A DNA stretch of 64,000 bases from Kordia sp964351775 (lineage in GTDB: Bacteria; Bacteroidota; Bacteroidia; Flavobacteriales; Flavobacteriaceae), in contig CAYGPQ010000003.1 of the NCBI GenBank assembly GCA_964351775.1, positions 16,859-80,858 of the forward strand, written 5' to 3'. Positions 63,202 to 64,000 of this stretch are shown here, one piece after another. How positions within the stretch are numbered: the first letter of the stretch is position 1; the number at the start of each line of letters is the position of its first letter. The notes below the pieces were generated by a model. That model worked only from the letters and a program-made list of their open reading frames with translations. It had not been told where the DNA came from and did not search any database. A program made the position numbers and the translations under genes.

Positions 63202-63690
63202 TAGCTCTCTTTATTTTTCAGGTCAAAGCAAAATAGATAGTGCTTTTCAACATAAATTTAGTGTCAAAAACTAGAAAATCAAAACATTCTTAGTCAATTA
63301 ACATAGGCATTCATTTTCATAACGAGATGTAGAAGTATAGTTCATTCAAACTACAATCCTTCTTTATCTTACAATAGTCATTTTTAAAATCTTTTCAGTT
63401 AGATATTATCATTAAGCCTTAATCGAAGATTGAACATTCTTTTGTCATAAGGTATAAATACAAAGAAAATAATACAATATCTAACTGACTTGGCATATAA
63501 GTTCAATTAAATGATTTAGAAGTTCAGAGTCTAGCAATAAGAAACTAGACAAAAAGAAGGTAATTTTATATGAATAGATTAAAACTTACTATCATTGAAA
63601 TTCATATTTTGAAAAATATCTAACAACTAATTCTTCAAACTTATATTTAGATATCTTAAACACTCTCAAATCCTTGATATCTAAAACAAA

Positions 63691-63720
63691 AAATCCCTTC
63701 CAAATAAATGAAAGGGATTT
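63691..63720. terminator. hairpin terminator
   Basis: Arms AAATCCCTT (63691-63699) and AAGGGATTT (63712-63720), 12-base loop, A-run on the left giving T-run on the minus strand. On the minus strand it follows CCTCCACCA-like sequence, as a terminator after a tRNA would, but no intact tRNA is present. Confidence 0.6.
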
Positions 63721-63874
63721 TGTGACCGCGAACATTCAAAGTTCGAACTTTTTGGTGGAGGATTTGAAGGGAATTGGATTGTTTGTTAAGGAATGTTCTG
63801 TGTTACTAATTGCTTCATGAAATTTTAATATATACCTCCTTATTTACTTCTTTGTAATTAAATATATTTTCTAC

Positions 63875-63890
63875 TTACGGTTTTCCGTAA
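63875..63890. promoter_or_regulatory. palindrome TTACGG-N4-CCGTAA
   Basis: Perfect six-base arms around TTTT, 79 bases upstream of the last start codon. A candidate operator for the following gene; a similar half (TTTACGGTTTTTCC) is seen at 3249-3262 beside the peptide genes. Confidence 0.4.
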
Positions 63891-63969
63891 GGTTTAACTG
63901 TAAATTAAGTATATCTTAGAAAATTATTATTTTAAAAATAATCAAATCCAAAATAAATCTAGAATAATT

Positions 63970-64000
63970 ATGAAAAAAAAAGCCATAATACTAGGGGTTT
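63970..64000 (+). CDS. start of an exported protein, cut by the window end
   Basis: ATG 63970 begins MKKKAIILGV, the charged and then hydrophobic start of a signal peptide or membrane helix. Only ten codons are present, so no function can be given. Confidence 0.5.
   Translation, partial: MKKKAIILGV

Larger units (their letters stand above)
63202..63969. other. intergenic region
   Basis: 768 AT-rich bases without a convincing gene. It holds a 13-base inverted repeat TCAGTTAGATATT (63395-63407) / complement (63476-63488), a terminator-like hairpin (63691-63720), a tRNA-tail-like fragment after it, and a short palindrome TTACGG-TTTT-CCGTAA (63875-63890) before the last gene. Confidence 0.6.

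Noticed and set aside
63395..63488. 13-base inverted repeat as a mobile element
   Set aside because: Only 68 AT-rich bases between the arms, no second copy and no target duplication; chance is possible in such sequence.

Overview
This is a 64-kb piece of an AT-rich Bacteroidota chromosome, most likely from the marine Flavobacteriaceae and closest in style to Kordia (genus inferred, no search run). The evidence is type IX secretion tails, SxC lipoprotein signals, Bacteroidota-type small peptide precursors ending in a GG leader, LytS/LytTR and large AraC-type regulators, and housekeeping genes sucC, lysA and mnmA of Bacteroidota type. One 100-N assembly gap lies inside a repeat array at 12205-12304.

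Layout. 1-12.7 kb: a small heat-shock protein (cut by the window edge), a frameshifted unknown gene, sucC, then three unannotated tandem cysteine-rich peptide genes (2724-3495, minus) with near-identical leaders, which I read as orphan class I lanthipeptide-type precursors. lysA, a serine beta-lactamase-like lipoprotein, an M23 peptidase, a stop-interrupted small gene, a VOC protein, a nitronate monooxygenase-like protein, a T9SS subtilase and mnmA follow. The subtilase upstream region carries two short tandem-repeat tracts. 11.7-12.7 kb is a gene-free junction holding a MITE-like inverted repeat, GC-rich hairpin repeats, the gap and an orphan terminator. 12.7-29 kb: a GH3 protein, then a long minus-strand block with close spacing (esterase-like protein with a lost nucleophile, DUF1330, DUF2867, two GNATs, DinB, amidohydrolase, PfkB kinase, TlpA redoxin, PLP decarboxylase).

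27.3-33.4 kb: two paralogous membrane acyltransferases, an ankyrin lipoprotein, a one-component membrane regulator (AraC DNA-binding domain, one TM, TolB-like and TPR domains) and a membrane-bound LytTR regulator. 33.5-41.9 kb: a metallophosphoesterase, AraC and DinB genes, and a tight run encoding DinB, a 26-residue micro-lipoprotein, an alpha/beta hydrolase, a subclass B1 metallo-beta-lactamase with all zinc ligands, a second esterase lipoprotein and an ABC-2 exporter. 42-53 kb: duplicated regulatory modules: AraC with a zinc-independent alcohol dehydrogenase (repeated at 61-63 kb), two near-identical AraC genes, a decayed third copy, SRPBCC and DUF1330-like proteins, NmrA, beta-carbonic anhydrase and MarR with paired operator-like sites. 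53-59 kb: an ABC permease/M1 peptidase fusion with its ATPase, divergent from a LytS/LytTR two-component pair. 59-63 kb: NTF2-like, Crp/Fnr, DUF6326, AraC and alcohol dehydrogenase genes. The window ends at the first codons of another exported protein.

The least expected items are the orphan peptide precursor array, the metallo-beta-lactamase/ABC operon, a perfect palindrome (CTTGGT-N4-ACCAAG) found in two unrelated intergenic regions, and the repeat junction around the gap. All functions are read from sequence and family knowledge only.
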